The notes beneath the pieces are model-generated. The model worked only from the letters and a program-made list of their open reading frames with translations. It made no database searches and had not been told where the DNA came from. From contig CAVULE010000007.1 in the NCBI GenBank assembly GCA_963742315.1, forward strand, positions 124,001 to 188,000: DNA of 64,000 nt. The letters are read 5' to 3'. Origin of the DNA: AV69 sp963742315. GTDB lineage: Bacteria > Verrucomicrobiota > Verrucomicrobiia > Chthoniobacterales > UBA10450. A program made the position numbers and the translations under genes. Below are positions 53,679 through 62,637 of this stretch, in pieces. The first letter of the stretch is position 1. Every line of letters starts with the position of its first letter.

Positions 53679-54137
53679 ATGAATACATTGATAACATGGA
53701 ATCAGCTGAGGGAGATGGAAGAAGCGACGCAGAATCGCTTCAATCGTTTCCTGGGCGGATTTCCGAATAGAATAGGCAGCGGCGAGACCCACAGCCTGAC
53801 GGTCGCAGATTGGTCACCGGAGGTTGATATTAGTCAGGATAATCACGAGTACCTGCTCAAAGCTGACCTGCCTGAGATGAAGAAGGATGACGTTAGGGTA
53901 ACAGTCGAAGATGGCATCCTCTGCGTTTCCGGAGAACGCAAAAGCGAGAAGGAAGATCAGAAAAGGAAATTCCATCGCATTGAGCGATCCTATGGCAACT
54001 TCCGACGCAGCTTCACCCTGCCGGAGGATGCCGATAGCACGAAAGTGACGGCGGAGTTCCACGACGGAGTACTGAAAGTTCACCTCCCGACGACAACGAG
54101 AGCAAAATCAAAAGCTCTCGAAGTTAAAGTGGCGTAA
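53679..54137 (+). CDS. Small heat shock protein, Hsp20 / alpha-crystallin
   Basis: The 152-residue chaperone holds unfolded proteins. The alpha-crystallin domain runs from about residue 45 (WSPEVDISQDNHEYLLKADLP) to 137 (FHDGVLKVHLP). It keeps VRVTVEDGILCVSGERK and YGNFRRSFTLPEDAD; the short N-terminal arm and KALEVKVA tail resemble the IbpA/Hsp16 type. No CIRCE element was recognised upstream. It stands alone. Confidence 0.92.
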   Translation: MNTLITWNQLREMEEATQNRFNRFLGGFPNRIGSGETHSLTVADWSPEVDISQDNHEYLLKADLPEMKKDDVRVTVEDGILCVSGERKSEKEDQKRKFHRIERSYGNFRRSFTLPEDADSTKVTAEFHDGVLKVHLPTTTRAKSKALEVKVA

Positions 54138-54372
54138 TGCACTAACACTGACGGCGAGCGCATGGAGGGTTCCGTGCGCGAGCCTCGTTGGATGGGTAAG
54201 CTTAAGTTTGTCGCCGCTGCAGTAAGTAATAGGACAATCATGAAACCCGCGGCAGCTGATCTTTGTCTTGTCCTTGCGGGAGTAGGGCGGATTAGTCTAC
54301 AGAGCTCTGACAAGCTTCTTGACCAACTTCGCGTTAGAATCGACTGGGCGGAATTACTAAAGCCGATATCTG

Positions 54373-55248
54373 CTAAACCGAGCGTCGCAGCTTCGGTAGC
54401 GATTCGCGAAATTCCGTGGGAGAGCGACCGGCAATTCGCCGGAAGGCACGATTGAAATTCGTCATCGATTGAAAGCCGCTTGCGAAAGCAGCTTCACTAA
54501 TTCTTGTGTTGGGATTGAGCAAAAGCGTCTTCGATTTCTCTACTCGTACTCTTGAGAGATAGTCGATAAAATTCATCCCTGTGGCTTTCTTGAACATCTT
54601 GCAAAAGTAATGTCGGCTGATATTAGCCGCCTGGGCTACGCGCCCGAGAGAGAGCGGTTCCGCCTGATGTTTCTCGATGAATTGCCGTGCTCGCGCCATG
54701 TTGGCGGACTCGTCTTTTGCTCGCCGGACCACCAATTGATTCGACAGAATGGAAAGATGTTGCGCAAAAATATTCAAGAGCCGCAACATTGCGCGATAGC
54801 GGTTTGGCGATAAAACGCATGACCGAAAATAAGCCCGCTCCAGTTGCTTCCAATCCGCCTTGTAGCCCCACGCCCGGAGTTGCCGGGTAATGCTGGCGAA
54901 ATGTTTCTTAGTCGGATTCTTGAGCATCACTTCGCCCGTCTCGAGAAAACCAAGAATGTGGTCACCTATGTAGACCGGCACTGCACTTTCGGAGAGTCCC
55001 GCAAACCAGGTCACCGTCCGCCTTGTCGAATCCGGTTCTCGAGAGGCGTTGGTTTGAGCCTTCAGGCAGGCAGAGCGCGCCTTGTTAAAGCGAGCCAGAA
55101 TTGAGGCGAATGAGTCATCATGATCTTCTTTTCCATGATGCGACGGCGACCACGAATCGGACCCTCGAATATTCAGCGGCAAACCCATGGCTGCACTGAA
55201 AGCGCCTTCGTAATCTTTGAAAATCTGCGAGCGCGAAAGATAACGCAT
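54373..55248 (-). CDS. PocR-domain AraC-family transcription regulator
   Basis: The preferred start (55248, MRYLSRSQIFKDYEGAF) gives 291 residues and has AGGAAG just upstream. Longer starts at 55335 and 55290 (GTG) remain possible. Residues ~1-150 match a PocR sensor domain (YEGAFSAAMGLPLNIR, FAGLSESAVPVYIGDHILGFLETGEV). The last ~100 residues are the two AraC helix-turn-helix motifs (LSLGRVAQAANISRHYFCKMFKKATG, ISEAAFASGFQSMTNFNRAFRRIAGRSP). PocR domains bind small ligands; the ligand here is unknown. It sits between hsp20 and the desaturase. Confidence 0.85.
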   Translation of the reverse strand: MRYLSRSQIFKDYEGAFSAAMGLPLNIRGSDSWSPSHHGKEDHDDSFASILARFNKARSACLKAQTNASREPDSTRRTVTWFAGLSESAVPVYIGDHILGFLETGEVMLKNPTKKHFASITRQLRAWGYKADWKQLERAYFRSCVLSPNRYRAMLRLLNIFAQHLSILSNQLVVRRAKDESANMARARQFIEKHQAEPLSLGRVAQAANISRHYFCKMFKKATGMNFIDYLSRVRVEKSKTLLLNPNTRISEAAFASGFQSMTNFNRAFRRIAGRSPTEFRESLPKLRRSV

Positions 55249-55668
55249 GACTTCCTGGTCAGAGGATCGGGACGCGCTTCGTTTGCTCACTAGTCTTTGC
55301 GCGGCGCTATGCCTAACCACGCGTGCGGATCGCATCACCGCTGGTTCTAAGATGCGAACCCTTTCAGCGACAGTTGCCCTGAAGGGAGGTCTTGGGTGAC
55401 ATATGCGTTGCCGAACGTCTGCTCCTTCACATCGCGGTTTGCGCGTGAGGCTCGAAGCCGCCGAAAAAGCGCAGCTCGACATTTTGAGCCTTTATGTCGC
55501 TTGAAATAAATTGCGCTCCTTTGCGTGACTGTTGATTCCATTTCGTTTGCTTAGATGCTCAAGCCACAATCTACAGCTGCAAATGCAATTACCTAGTAAT
55601 ATTGAGTCTAAACCTGTGACGTGACGGTCCTACGCGTCCGGCTGGCCGACGCTATCTTTAGCCTTGAG
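55249..55668. other. Gap between the PocR regulator and the desaturase
   Basis: This may include an alternative N-terminus of the regulator (to 55335) or a 64-residue minus-strand ORF (55347-55541, basic, no motif). No promoter was found that stands out. Confidence 0.4.
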
Positions 55669-56769
55669 TTAATCAAACGGCTCGCCTTTCAGATTAAGAT
55701 TAAAGACAAGCGCAGGCTGTAATCCCGAAGGCAAAGGCGCCTCCTCATGCAACTGGGCTGCATTCACCCAGCGCGCCGGCGACTCGCTCTCCATTTCTCG
55801 CTGCGCTGACCGAATCTTATCCGCGGAAGCGCGGCGCAGACCTCGGACAAGTCTTAGCCTCGACAGCACCCAGATAATCCACTTGGTGGGATCCATCTGC
55901 CATGGCTTGACTCCATTGCGATAGTCATACTGAAACTCGTGGTGATAGTTGTGATAACCTTCGCCGAAAGTGAAAAGAGCGAGGAAAAAAGAATCGCGCG
56001 CGCTGCATTTGGTTGAATACGGCTGTCGCCCGATGGTGTGACATGCGCTGTTGATGAGAAAAGTGCAATGCTGCAGAACAACGATGCGCGCAACGCCGGC
56101 AATTAAAAAGGCGCCGACTGCTCCGCGCCATCCATTCCAGAGAAAACCGAGTGACGCCGGTAGGGCGAAGCTAACGAGAACTGCGATCCACTGCACGTAT
56201 CGGTTCTGCCAGCAGACCAGCCTGTCTTTCTGGAGATCGGCTACGTTGTCGTATGGCTCATCGTTGCTCAGCTTGAAAAGGAGCCATCCGATGTGCGCGT
56301 AGAAGAAACCCTTCGAAATACAGTAGGGATCCTCGTCATGATCCACATGCTTGTGATGGCGCCGATGTTCGCTTGCCCACATCAAAACCGAGTTCTCGAA
56401 AGCCCCCGCGCCAAAGATGAGAACGAAAAGCCGAATTGGCCAGCTTGCTTGGAAGGTAATGTGCGAGAAAAGCCGATGGTAACCTAACGTGACGCTAAAT
56501 CCGATAGCGCTCAGCATCACGAAGAAGAGAACAACTTGAAACCAATCAAGCCCGAAAAACCAGAGATAGAGCGGAACGGCGGTCAAGGTAAGAGCCAGAG
56601 TGCCGATAAGAAAGGAACTGGTTAACCAGTTAATACGTTCGAGTGGCAACCGGAAAAAGAGGCGCTTGGGTTGCGCCTTCGCCAAGTCGTTGAATCGACG
56701 GTGGTTTCCCTTCGCCGGTCTGTGTTGCAGGGCAAAGAGAGCGCCATTTTGGACGATGGTTGGTTCCAT
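55669..56769 (-). CDS. Fatty acid desaturase, acyl-CoA delta-9 type
   Basis: The 366-residue membrane di-iron enzyme has the three histidine boxes HRLFSH, EHRRHHKHVDHDEDP and HNYHHEF with four membrane helices between, as in stearoyl-CoA/acyl-lipid desaturases. It introduces a cis double bond and so adjusts membrane fluidity. It starts 21 bp after the stop of the sensor kinase, as the third gene of an osmC - kinase - desaturase operon. Confidence 0.92.
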   Translation of the reverse strand: MEPTIVQNGALFALQHRPAKGNHRRFNDLAKAQPKRLFFRLPLERINWLTSSFLIGTLALTLTAVPLYLWFFGLDWFQVVLFFVMLSAIGFSVTLGYHRLFSHITFQASWPIRLFVLIFGAGAFENSVLMWASEHRRHHKHVDHDEDPYCISKGFFYAHIGWLLFKLSNDEPYDNVADLQKDRLVCWQNRYVQWIAVLVSFALPASLGFLWNGWRGAVGAFLIAGVARIVVLQHCTFLINSACHTIGRQPYSTKCSARDSFFLALFTFGEGYHNYHHEFQYDYRNGVKPWQMDPTKWIIWVLSRLRLVRGLRRASADKIRSAQREMESESPARWVNAAQLHEEAPLPSGLQPALVFNLNLKGEPFD

Positions 56770-56790
56770 TGTTTGGGCCCGCGCCAGGTG

Positions 56791-58044
56791 TTAGCCGGCT
56801 TTCTTTGCTGCGACAAGCAGTGCTTCCTCCCGGGCTGGAGGAGCCGAATCATCTACTTTGAAACGCAGCGTAAAGTTGGCGCCCTTGCCTAAGCCATCGC
56901 TTTTCACTTCCAGGGTGCCGGCGTGCGCCGTTGTCAAAGTACGTGCAATTGAAAGTCCAAGCCCGAGGCCACCGAAGCGCGGATGAATCGAGGAATCTCC
57001 TTGTTCGAAAGGCGAAAATATTCGCCCCAAGACATCCGCAGAAATCCCGATCCCGGTATCGCTTACTTCGATGGTTAGTTTGCCGTCCTCGTTGCGGGTG
57101 ACGATCAAAATCCTGCCACCTATCGGTGTGAACTTCAGCGCATTCCCGATCAGATTCGACAGAATTTGTTCCAGCTTGCCCGCATCGGCCCGGATATGGT
57201 GACACTGAGCTTCCAGCTGAAGGTAAATTCCGACCTTCGTTAACTTCTGCCAGCTCTCCAGATTCTTGAGTGCCAGGCGAATCACCTGGTGGGCATCGAT
57301 CCGCTCAAGCTTCAGCCGCAGCGCTCCCTTCGCCAGGTGGGTTAGATCGAGCAGCTCGCTAATCAATCGCACCATGGCCTGTAGGTTCCGGCGAATGATG
57401 GCCACGGCGGACCGATCGAACTGCGGCGGCACCTCGGTTTTATCAAGTTGCTCGGTGGCATCGTGACCGAGTTCAAGCAAATCGGCGGCGCAAGAAATGG
57501 CCGTGAGCGGAGTTCGCAGCTCGTGGGATAAAACGGCCAGCAAGTTATCTTTGCTGTTGTTGGCAAGCTCGAGCGCAGCAACGCGGCCGTGAGACGCCGC
57601 GTCTACGACCAAGCGCGCGCTGATATCGCGGATATTGCATTGGATCACTTTATCGGACCCGACGAAGTAAACGTTACTGATAAATTCGACGTGAATTTCC
57701 TTACCCGCTTTGCTGCGGAGCGGAAGGTCTTCGTAGCGAATATACTCATTCCTTTGCAGCGTCTCGAAAGCGGCTTGATTCGCTGCAATGTCTTTAAACA
57801 GACCAATCTCCCAGAGTCGCTGGCCGATCATGTTTTCGAATGGATAGTCGAGCAGATCGAGCAGAAAGGGATTTACATCGATTATCTTGCCGGTATTCGC
57901 GTTAAGTATCAGAATGCCGTCCTGCGCAGTTTCAAACAGCCGCCGATAGCGAAGCTCTGATGCTTCCAAGCTAAGCTTCAGGGAACTTTCTCTGTCGCCA
58001 CTCGACGATCGTTTCGCCGGGCTGGCCGGTTTGGTTGATTTCAT
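56791..58044 (-). CDS. Cytoplasmic PAS sensor histidine kinase
   Basis: The 417-residue protein from the start at 58044 (MKSTKPASPAK) overlaps the osmC stop by 3 bp (ATGA). A PAS domain (ELRYRRLFETAQDGILILNANTGKIIDVNPFLLDLLDYP) and PAC are followed by the DHp block LLAVLSHELRTPLTAISCAADLL and an ATPase domain (NLIGNALKFTPIGG, VSDTGIGIS, GGLGLGLSIARTL). No membrane helix is seen, so the signal is cytoplasmic. No partner response regulator is adjacent. Confidence 0.9.
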   Translation of the reverse strand: MKSTKPASPAKRSSSGDRESSLKLSLEASELRYRRLFETAQDGILILNANTGKIIDVNPFLLDLLDYPFENMIGQRLWEIGLFKDIAANQAAFETLQRNEYIRYEDLPLRSKAGKEIHVEFISNVYFVGSDKVIQCNIRDISARLVVDAASHGRVAALELANNSKDNLLAVLSHELRTPLTAISCAADLLELGHDATEQLDKTEVPPQFDRSAVAIIRRNLQAMVRLISELLDLTHLAKGALRLKLERIDAHQVIRLALKNLESWQKLTKVGIYLQLEAQCHHIRADAGKLEQILSNLIGNALKFTPIGGRILIVTRNEDGKLTIEVSDTGIGISADVLGRIFSPFEQGDSSIHPRFGGLGLGLSIARTLTTAHAGTLEVKSDGLGKGANFTLRFKVDDSAPPAREEALLVAAKKAG

Positions 58045-58466
58045 GGGTTTAGACTCGCGCTCATGCTGATAGTGGTATTGAGCAAACGAGCGACCGGGCA
58101 TTTGGTCTTTGCCGCGAGCGCTGCTTTCATAAACTGCGCTTGAGAAACAAGCGGCACATTCGCGCGCACATCGAGCTGGATACGCGTCAGCGTCCAGCCT
58201 ACGGCTAGATCTTCCAAAGTTGCGGTGGCGCTAGTTTCGATGCGCTGCGGGTGGAAACCGGAAAGGCCGAGCTCATTAGACAGGGCCATGGAAAAACAAC
58301 CTCCCAGGGATGCGGCGATCAATTCGTCCGGGTTAGTACCGATGCCTTGCAGGAAGCGCGTGCGAAACGAATATTGCGTGTTATTTAGCACGCCACTTTC
58401 TGTAGTTAACGTGCCCGTGCCCTGTCGTAGGGTTCCATTCCAAACGACTGAAGCTTTGCGGTTCAT
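58041..58466 (-). CDS. OsmC/Ohr-family peroxiredoxin
   Basis: The 141-residue protein from 58466 (MNRKASVVWNGTL) is a typical full-length OsmC. Two conserved cysteines, SLGGCFSMAL and KTKCPVARLL, form the peroxidatic pair used to reduce organic hydroperoxides. Upstream readings to 58601 are not OsmC-like. It is first in the operon with the PAS kinase and the desaturase and is divergent from the LysR gene. This suggests peroxide or lipid stress as the signal. Confidence 0.88.
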   Translation of the reverse strand: MNRKASVVWNGTLRQGTGTLTTESGVLNNTQYSFRTRFLQGIGTNPDELIAASLGGCFSMALSNELGLSGFHPQRIETSATATLEDLAVGWTLTRIQLDVRANVPLVSQAQFMKAALAAKTKCPVARLLNTTISMSASLNP

Positions 58467-58561
58467 GATGAAGAACGGCCGGAACTTCCCAGAAGTGCCT
58501 TGAGCCTTCTCTCCATACGATTTGCTGGGAAATCGACCAATACCTTGTTCCTTTGACAGTA

Positions 58562-58576
58562 ATAGCTTGGTGCTAT
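58562..58576. promoter_or_regulatory. ATAG-N7-CTAT site between osmC and lysR
   Basis: ATAGCTTGGTGCTAT is an inverted repeat with the T-N11-A shape of LysR-family sites, and it matches the ATAG-N7-CTAT half site known for OxyR. It lies about 95 bp before the osmC start (58466) and 84 bp before the lysR start (58661). Confidence 0.5.
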
Positions 58577-58660
58577 AGAAGTGCGAAAGACCAGTGGCCA
58601 TTAACCCCCACGAACTTCCAATTTCCGCAGCCAGGGGGTTTACCCTCTGATTAAATTGCC

Positions 58661-59560
58661 ATGGAGCTTCGTCACCTGCGCTATTTCGTTGCAGTGGCGG
58701 AGGCTCTCAGCTTTACCAGGGGCGCGGAGAAGTTGCGCCTCGCGCAGCCTTCGCTGACGCGGCAGATCAAAAACCTCGAGGAAGAAATCGGCGTGCGCCT
58801 GCTCGATCGGACCACGCAGCAAGTACAACTGACCCCGGAAGGACAATCATTCCTGGTCGATGCGAAACGCGTCCTCGACCTCAGCGAGGCGATTGTTGAG
58901 TCCGTGCGGCACTTCAGTCGCGACGAATTGGCCGCTCTCAATATTGGTTACGTCGCAAACTTGTTCTACGACCTCCTCCCGGTCACGCTCGCATCATTTC
59001 AAAGATCATTCCCGACGATCCCAATCAATCTTTTCGACATGACCTGTGGCGATCAATTTCGCGCGCTTCAGGATGGCAAGATCGATTTGGGGTTCGTTGG
59101 ATTGCATGAGCCCATTGAAGAGCGTGGATTGCAGTTTCGGTCTATCGCGTCCTACGAAACGGTTGCGGCTGTCGCAAAAAACAATCCGCTGGCAAAAAAA
59201 ACGGTTATCAAGCTGAAGGAACTCAAACCGATGTTTTTTATCGGTCTGTCAGAGACTAGTTATCCAGGTTATCGCCGCTGGCTCACGCAGACGTGCCAAA
59301 AAGTAGGCTTCAGCCCAAAAGTCCTTCAAGATGCCGATATCGACCGCACCCTGATCCAATCAGTCGCGGCCGGCTTGGGTGTGGCATTGTTACCCGATCA
59401 GGTGAAGAAGCTTCCTCACGATAGCGTGGTATTCCGCGAACTAAGTCCCGCCGTGAAAACCGAATCATGCATCGCCTGGAAAACAGACAATCCTTCGGTC
59501 GCCTTGAAAGCTTACGTTGATATCGTGAGCGATCGCGGCGTTCGCATGCGCGCTGAGTAA
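58661..59560 (+). CDS. LysR-family transcription regulator
   Basis: The 299-residue regulator has the N-terminal winged helix (ELRHLRYFVAVAEALSFTRGAEKLRLAQPSLTRQI) and a periplasmic-binding-like ligand domain from about residue 92. Cysteines occur in DMTCGDQ and TQTCQKVG, but the OxyR C-x8-C pair is not present, so classical peroxide sensing is not supported. It is divergent from osmC with the ATAG-N7-CTAT site between. It is probably an activator of the osmC-kinase-desaturase operon; ligand unknown. Confidence 0.9.
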   Translation: MELRHLRYFVAVAEALSFTRGAEKLRLAQPSLTRQIKNLEEEIGVRLLDRTTQQVQLTPEGQSFLVDAKRVLDLSEAIVESVRHFSRDELAALNIGYVANLFYDLLPVTLASFQRSFPTIPINLFDMTCGDQFRALQDGKIDLGFVGLHEPIEERGLQFRSIASYETVAAVAKNNPLAKKTVIKLKELKPMFFIGLSETSYPGYRRWLTQTCQKVGFSPKVLQDADIDRTLIQSVAAGLGVALLPDQVKKLPHDSVVFRELSPAVKTESCIAWKTDNPSVALKAYVDIVSDRGVRMRAE

Positions 59561-59632
59561 AGACGGAAGAGAGCAAGGAGCAGCGCCGCCCTTTCGGGTT
59601 CCCAAAAAGGCAGCACCATCCCCGGAAGGGAA

Positions 59633-60124
59633 TTATTTCAGCGTGATCTCGCGCATGGTCTTGTCCCCCATGATGTCGCGGATTTCCAAACGCTTGACTG
59701 CCAGTTGACGCTGCTGGTCTTCAGTGCCGACCATTTTCGCGCCGATTGGGTCGGTTTTGTCCCGCAGACCATCGAGTGCAGCCATGTTAGGGTATTCCAC
59801 CATCAGCAGAATATCGTAATCCTGTTGTGTCGCGGCATCGCCGGCCAGGATTTTGTAATCGGTAATGATACCTTGCCGTTTTGCCTCATCATTGGTCGAT
59901 TTGAATATCTTGGCCAAGGCTTTGAGATAATCATCGCTCATGCCGGACTTCGTCTTGACCATTGTTATCTGCCAGACTGCACCTTCCGTATAAGGTGCAG
60001 TGCTTTGCGTCGCGGCCGTGGTAGTCACCGCGGCTGACGCTGAACTTTGCGCGGAGCAAACGCTGACTGCGCCTGCCGTCGCAGCGATTATGATCGCGGC
60101 AGTGAGTTGTTTTGTGAACTTCAT
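59633..60124 (-). CDS. Exported small protein, dimeric alpha/beta-barrel-like
   Basis: The 163-residue protein has a signal peptide (residues 1-25, cleavage near VCSAQ) and a Thr/Ala-rich stretch. A domain with VWQITMVKTKSGMSDDYLKALAKIFKSTNDE and YDILLMVEYPNMAALDGL resembles monooxygenase-type ferredoxin-like barrels. No active-site residues are identifiable. It is convergent with lysR. Confidence 0.62.
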   Translation of the reverse strand: MKFTKQLTAAIIIAATAGAVSVCSAQSSASAAVTTTAATQSTAPYTEGAVWQITMVKTKSGMSDDYLKALAKIFKSTNDEAKRQGIITDYKILAGDAATQQDYDILLMVEYPNMAALDGLRDKTDPIGAKMVGTEDQQRQLAVKRLEIRDIMGDKTMREITLK

Positions 60125-60480
60125 CTTAATTACCTTTTTTGTTAACTACAGCCAGGTCCGAGCGGAACCGGGAATCAGGTCGAGGCAAGACTTGTTCCAA
60201 CAAGCAACTCGCTCTGACTGACTCGGGACTTTGATTCTGACCTGGAGAATCGCGTGACGCGCTGTCTCAGCGAAGGTCCAGCCCCGTTGAGCTTCTCAGC
60301 TCAGCCAAAAATGCGTTGAAACGTCGGCTGACGTAATCCACCGCAGACTAGGCCCTCCGCGCGAACGAGCAACTTGTTTCTTTTGCTGAACAAGACGGCA
60401 GGTAGATCTTCAACCATTAGCACGCAATCGCCGGCATACGTCGCTCGAATTCATAAACCGTGTGTCTCGCCAATGCTGAG
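60125..60480. other. Gap with no recognised gene
   Basis: A stretch of 356 bp with no supported ORF on either strand. It holds the upstream region of the exported protein gene (minus strand, from 60124) and the 3' flank of the small membrane peptide. Confidence 0.4.
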
Positions 60481-60558
60481 CTAAAACAGGCCGAGCACTT
60501 TGAGGACGATGATGATAACAACAATGACTCCGATGATGTAGAAGATGTTTCTGTTCAC
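60481..60558 (-). CDS. 25-residue membrane micropeptide
   Basis: The GTG start at 60558 and TAG stop at 60481 give NRNIFYIIGVIVVIIIVLKVLGLF, one hydrophobic helix with a polar start. Closely similar short NIFYIIGVIVV-type peptides are known as hypothetical proteins in many bacteria. Such micropeptides often sit in membranes as regulators; here only the sequence type is seen, with no clear ribosome site. Confidence 0.5.
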   Translation of the reverse strand: MNRNIFYIIGVIVVIIIVLKVLGLF

Positions 60559-60875
60559 GGCTCGTGCATAACACGTCGCTATCGCCGCCGGCAAGCAAGA
60601 TTGTCGCTTGTGTGATTTTGCTTTTTTATCCACGCCTCAGCGGTGCCTGGCGTCAGCTATAAGCTGTCGTGCAACTTCCCAATTCCAGTGGGAAAAGCCG
60701 ATCCGATTCTCTTGGACGGGAAAGTAACATTGCGATGCGGGAAGGTTTCATGGCGAGCAAGATCAATCAACACGCCGTCACTTGGCCAGCAATTCGATGC
60801 CCAAGCCGCGGAGTGGAGATCAAAATAGTTTGTGATTCTCTGCCAGCAATTCATGAACGTGTGCGATAATGCCGT
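60559..60875. other. Gap with no recognised gene
   Basis: Overlapping short ORFs occur on both strands (60643-60828 plus, 60657-60854 minus), each about 60 residues and without a motif. Neither can be supported. Confidence 0.4.
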
Positions 60876-61094
60876 ATGTTCGCTGCGCGATTGATAGTCA
60901 CCGAGACCGGTGAAGCGCTCGTCAAACCTGGGTTTGCTTTGGGAGAGTTACTTTTCTTTAAGTCTGAGCACGAGAAAACCGACGCCGAAGCGCTGCAAGA
61001 CTGGGAGAGCGAGGGCGGCGCTTCTACTCATTTACACGAAGAAGCTTTGGCCGAAGCCCTCACGCGGTTGACCTCAAATAGAAAGAGCCAATGA
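60876..61094 (+). CDS. Small acidic hypothetical protein
   Basis: The 72-residue protein is acidic with a C-terminal helix (ALQDWESEGGASTHLHEEALAEALTRL). Its ATG at 60876 is the only clear start. Its stop overlaps the next gene's ATG (ATGA, 61091), so they are coupled. No family recognised. Confidence 0.55.
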   Translation: MFAARLIVTETGEALVKPGFALGELLFFKSEHEKTDAEALQDWESEGGASTHLHEEALAEALTRLTSNRKSQ

Positions 61095-61525
61095 AAACAC
61101 AAGTAGGAATGTGGATTGACCACCGGGAAGCGAACATCGTTTTCCTCTCGCCCGCTGGGGAAAGGACACGGCAGATCAAATCAAATGTCGACAAGCAGCT
61201 TCGGCGCTCGGGTGACTCACCAGCGCGCGAACGCTATGAAACGCAGATGGTACCGGCCTCTGACCAACGCGAACGAGGATACATGGGCCACTTGGCTAAC
61301 TACTACGAAGAGGTTTTTCTCGCCGCTCACGGTGCTGATACCGTCTTTATCTTTGGTCCCGGAGAAGCGAAAGGGGAACTACGCAAACAATTCCAGAAGC
61401 GACATTTTAGCGAAAGGATAGTGGGCTTTGAGCCCGCGCACAAGATGACACCGCGGCAAGTCTCCGAGAAAGTACGAAACTTTTATCGAACTACACCTGC
61501 CATTCTCCTGAGGAACGGCGATTGA
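61091..61525 (+). CDS. Hypothetical protein, eRF1-domain-3 / pelota-like small family
   Basis: The 144-residue protein opens KTQVGMWIDHREANIVFLS and has ADTVFIFGPGEAKGELRKQF in the second half, the features of a widespread small family whose fold recalls the third domain of release factor eRF1. No GGQ motif is present, so it is not a release factor. Function unknown; relatives are often found in stress islands. It is coupled to the gene before. Confidence 0.62.
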   Translation: MKTQVGMWIDHREANIVFLSPAGERTRQIKSNVDKQLRRSGDSPARERYETQMVPASDQRERGYMGHLANYYEEVFLAAHGADTVFIFGPGEAKGELRKQFQKRHFSERIVGFEPAHKMTPRQVSEKVRNFYRTTPAILLRNGD

Positions 61526-61579
61526 ATTCGGGGCCAAAACGTTTGAAACGAAATCAGCTGTTAGCCGGGCAACTCCTTT

Positions 61580-61735
61580 GTGCATCTCATAACATTACGC
61601 GAGATACTCCGCGATGCCGACGTCGCCCACGCCATTTCTTCAGTCGTGCGTGAACATAGCCTGTCCGAGGAGCAGACCGAACAAGCCTTGATTGCCCTAC
61701 ATGTTCCCCGCCCTGCGAACGTGTTAGGTCTTTAG
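61580..61735 (+). CDS. Candidate 51-residue protein
   Basis: The GTG start is at 61580, directly after an in-frame stop at 61562. The translation is mostly helical (HLITLREILRDADVAHAIS, then SEEQTEQALIALHVP). It has regular codon use but no ribosome site or family. It could equally be a remnant. Confidence 0.3.
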   Translation: MHLITLREILRDADVAHAISSVVREHSLSEEQTEQALIALHVPRPANVLGL

Positions 61736-62081
61736 CTTCTTGCAGGAGGGCGAGCTCCGAAATCGCCTCTTGTTCCGCCGCTTTTATAAACTGGAAGCGT
61801 GAAGGTTCGGGATAGCCTACAGACTGGCAATGCTACGGCGACAGCGAAATTGTTTAAGAATTGATTGCCTGCAGATTGGAGCAAGGTGGGACGCCGGGCT
61901 TCATGAAGAGAAAAGCCCCGCTTAGAACAATCTTGGGACAAAGTGAAATTCCTAGCGGGGGGTGGACTATTTCTGAACTTTCGGCAGAACAGGCTCAGGC
62001 AATTTCGCCGGCGCTGCGACCAGAAAGGGACAAGCAGCCGTCCATTTCGCATTTACGAAATCGGCTACGAACGATAAAGCG
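61736..62081. other. Gap with no supported gene
   Basis: Opposing ORFs (61732-62052 minus, 61861-62148 plus) each read as arbitrary basic or polar sequence with no motif. A role is not supported for either. Confidence 0.4.
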
Positions 62082-62375
62082 CTATTTGCAGGCCTTATTA
62101 ACTAAGAGTGAGCTCGAACTGAAACTTAGCCAATGCAAGATCCAATAGGTCCAGTCCAGGCGAAGGCCGCCCAACCAAAGGAGCAAACAAACAAGCGCAC
62201 TCGCCGTTAGAGAAAAGCACCAGATGCAGTTCACCAATTCTCGTGGTGAACCGCGTCCACCCGGCATCGCGTTACGAAACCGCTCGAAAATGGCCAGCGG
62301 TCCCCGCTCTTTTGTTACGAGGTGGCTCAACCGAAAGGTGGCTAACGATCCCAAGGCTAGAACGAACCAGTTCAC
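62082..62375 (-). CDS. DUF1360-like small membrane protein
   Basis: The 97-residue protein begins with a hydrophobic segment NWFVLALGSLATFRLSHLVTKE, has LVNCIWCFSLTASALVCLLLWLGG with the CxxC pair typical of DUF1360, and ends with a further hydrophobic stretch. The family's function is unknown. It lies 22 bp after the stop of the 38-residue peptide gene on the same strand and may be cotranscribed with it. Confidence 0.68.
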   Translation of the reverse strand: MNWFVLALGSLATFRLSHLVTKERGPLAIFERFRNAMPGGRGSPRELVNCIWCFSLTASALVCLLLWLGGLRLDWTYWILHWLSFSSSSLLVNKACK

Positions 62376-62397
62376 CTGGAATCAAAGCTCACCCGGC

Positions 62398-62514
62398 CTA
62401 GGTGCACCCGCGCAACAAAAAGATAATAAGCAGAATTGGAATCGGAATCCCGAGTAACCAAAGTAAAATGTAACCGGCAGCTCCGGCTTCTTTAATTTTA
62501 TCTCCTAATTGCAT
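62398..62514 (-). CDS. 38-residue small membrane protein
   Basis: MQLGDKIKEAGAAGYILLWLLGIPIPILLIIFLLRGCT has an amphipathic start followed by one hydrophobic helix, and is preceded by AAGGAGAGGG 5-7 bases before the ATG, the best ribosome site in this area. It is similar in shape to stress-linked small membrane peptides. It is divergent from the isochorismatase-like gene. No function can be assigned. Confidence 0.7.
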   Translation of the reverse strand: MQLGDKIKEAGAAGYILLWLLGIPIPILLIIFLLRGCT

Positions 62515-62637
62515 TTTCCCTCTCCTTGCCATAAAAACGCGCGCGAGGGAAAAAGTGCGCGTAATTTTTTGCGGAATTTGCAGTGCTGCATTCGTTCGCG
62601 AGCTCAAGCGCGATTTATTGATGGCTGCCATCGATCT

